NCBI GenBank assembly: GCA_029268325.1 | Contig: JAJUGC010000015.1 | Coordinates: 1-13,748 of the forward strand | DNA from: Gammaproteobacteria bacterium | Lineage (GTDB): Bacteria; Pseudomonadota; Gammaproteobacteria; Pseudomonadales; Oleiphilaceae | Length of the DNA stretch: 13,748 nt | Direction: 5' to 3' | Shown here: one piece after another, positions 13,644 through 13,748 of the stretch | Numbering within the stretch: the first letter of the stretch is position 1 | How the letters are laid out: the number at the start of each line of letters is the position of its first letter | Notes under the pieces: model-generated | The model's database searches: none | What the model was told of the DNA's origin: nothing | Seen by the model: the letters and a program-made list of their open reading frames with translations, nothing else | Program-made: the position numbers and the translations under genes

Positions 13644-13748
13644 GCACGATCCTCCTGCAAAAAATTCGTCCCACTTTATCACAAAGGGTTTATTGTCGGT
13701 AACTGAGTGTAGACGGTTCTGGGGCTTTCGCGACATCCTCAGGGGTAA

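Noticed and set aside
13691..13703. ATTGTCGGTAAC, partial match to the prp operator upstream of exbB
   Set aside because: Only 9 of 12 bases agree and the right arm is broken, so it is within chance expectation.
13644..13736. N-terminal extension of ExbB from an ATG at 13736
   Set aside because: The extra 31 residues are hydrophilic and unlike the family, while a GTG at 13643 has AGGAGG at ideal spacing and gives the normal length.
13690..13746. Possible last 18 codons of an upstream gene (reading PEDVAKAPEPSTLSYRQ then a stop) at the right edge
   Set aside because: A tail of an upstream gene such as comEC would fit pseudomonad gene order, but 18 open codons without any recognisable motif are too little to call.

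Overview
The window is a stretch of ordinary chromosome from a Gram-negative gammaproteobacterium. It carries lipid A export and Kdo genes, a short E. coli-type YcaR protein, and a methylcitrate cluster of the AcnD/PrpF type. Gene order recalls Pseudomonas and related marine groups (exbB-exbD, lpxK, ycaR, kdsB, a low-molecular-weight phosphatase, murB), combined with the msbA-lpxK pairing of enterics. The genus cannot be settled from this sequence. Every supported gene lies on the minus strand, so transcription runs from high to low coordinates. There is no tRNA, rRNA, CRISPR array, insertion sequence or phage gene.

Right part (about 13.64 kb down to 7.04 kb) is an envelope-biogenesis cluster: exbB, exbD, msbA, lpxK, ycaR, kdsB, a low-molecular-weight protein tyrosine phosphatase, and murB. 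ExbB/ExbD form a proton-driven inner-membrane motor. LpxK makes lipid IVA by 4'-phosphorylation, KdsB activates Kdo for the inner core, MsbA flips the finished core-lipid A, and MurB makes UDP-MurNAc for peptidoglycan. Most junctions are tight (6 to 52 nt, or an 8-bp overlap). The exception is a 205-nt gap between ycaR and kdsB, which holds hairpins, an A/T run and a REP-like repeat.

Left part (about 6.97 kb down to 1) is a propionate-degradation operon: a GntR/FCD regulator, prpB, prpC, acnD and prpF. The last is cut by the window edge a few codons before its expected end. Propionyl-CoA and oxaloacetate are joined by PrpC, the methylcitrate is dehydrated and rehydrated through AcnD with PrpF, and PrpB cleaves 2-methylisocitrate to pyruvate and succinate. 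The sigma70-like promoter ahead of the regulator is flanked by two copies of the palindrome ATTGTCGACAAT (one perfect, one 10 of 12), the likely autoregulatory operators.

No wholly new gene system was found. The most interesting signals are regulatory: the paired operators; a 19-bp odd palindrome built from the same half-site inside the murB coding sequence, about 360 bp upstream of the operator; a further partial match early in prpC; a diverged repeat pair at 1246 and 9507; an exact 14-bp tandem repeat in the acnD leader; and an msbA start that looks leaderless behind a UUCG hairpin. No stretch longer than 300 bases lacks a gene.
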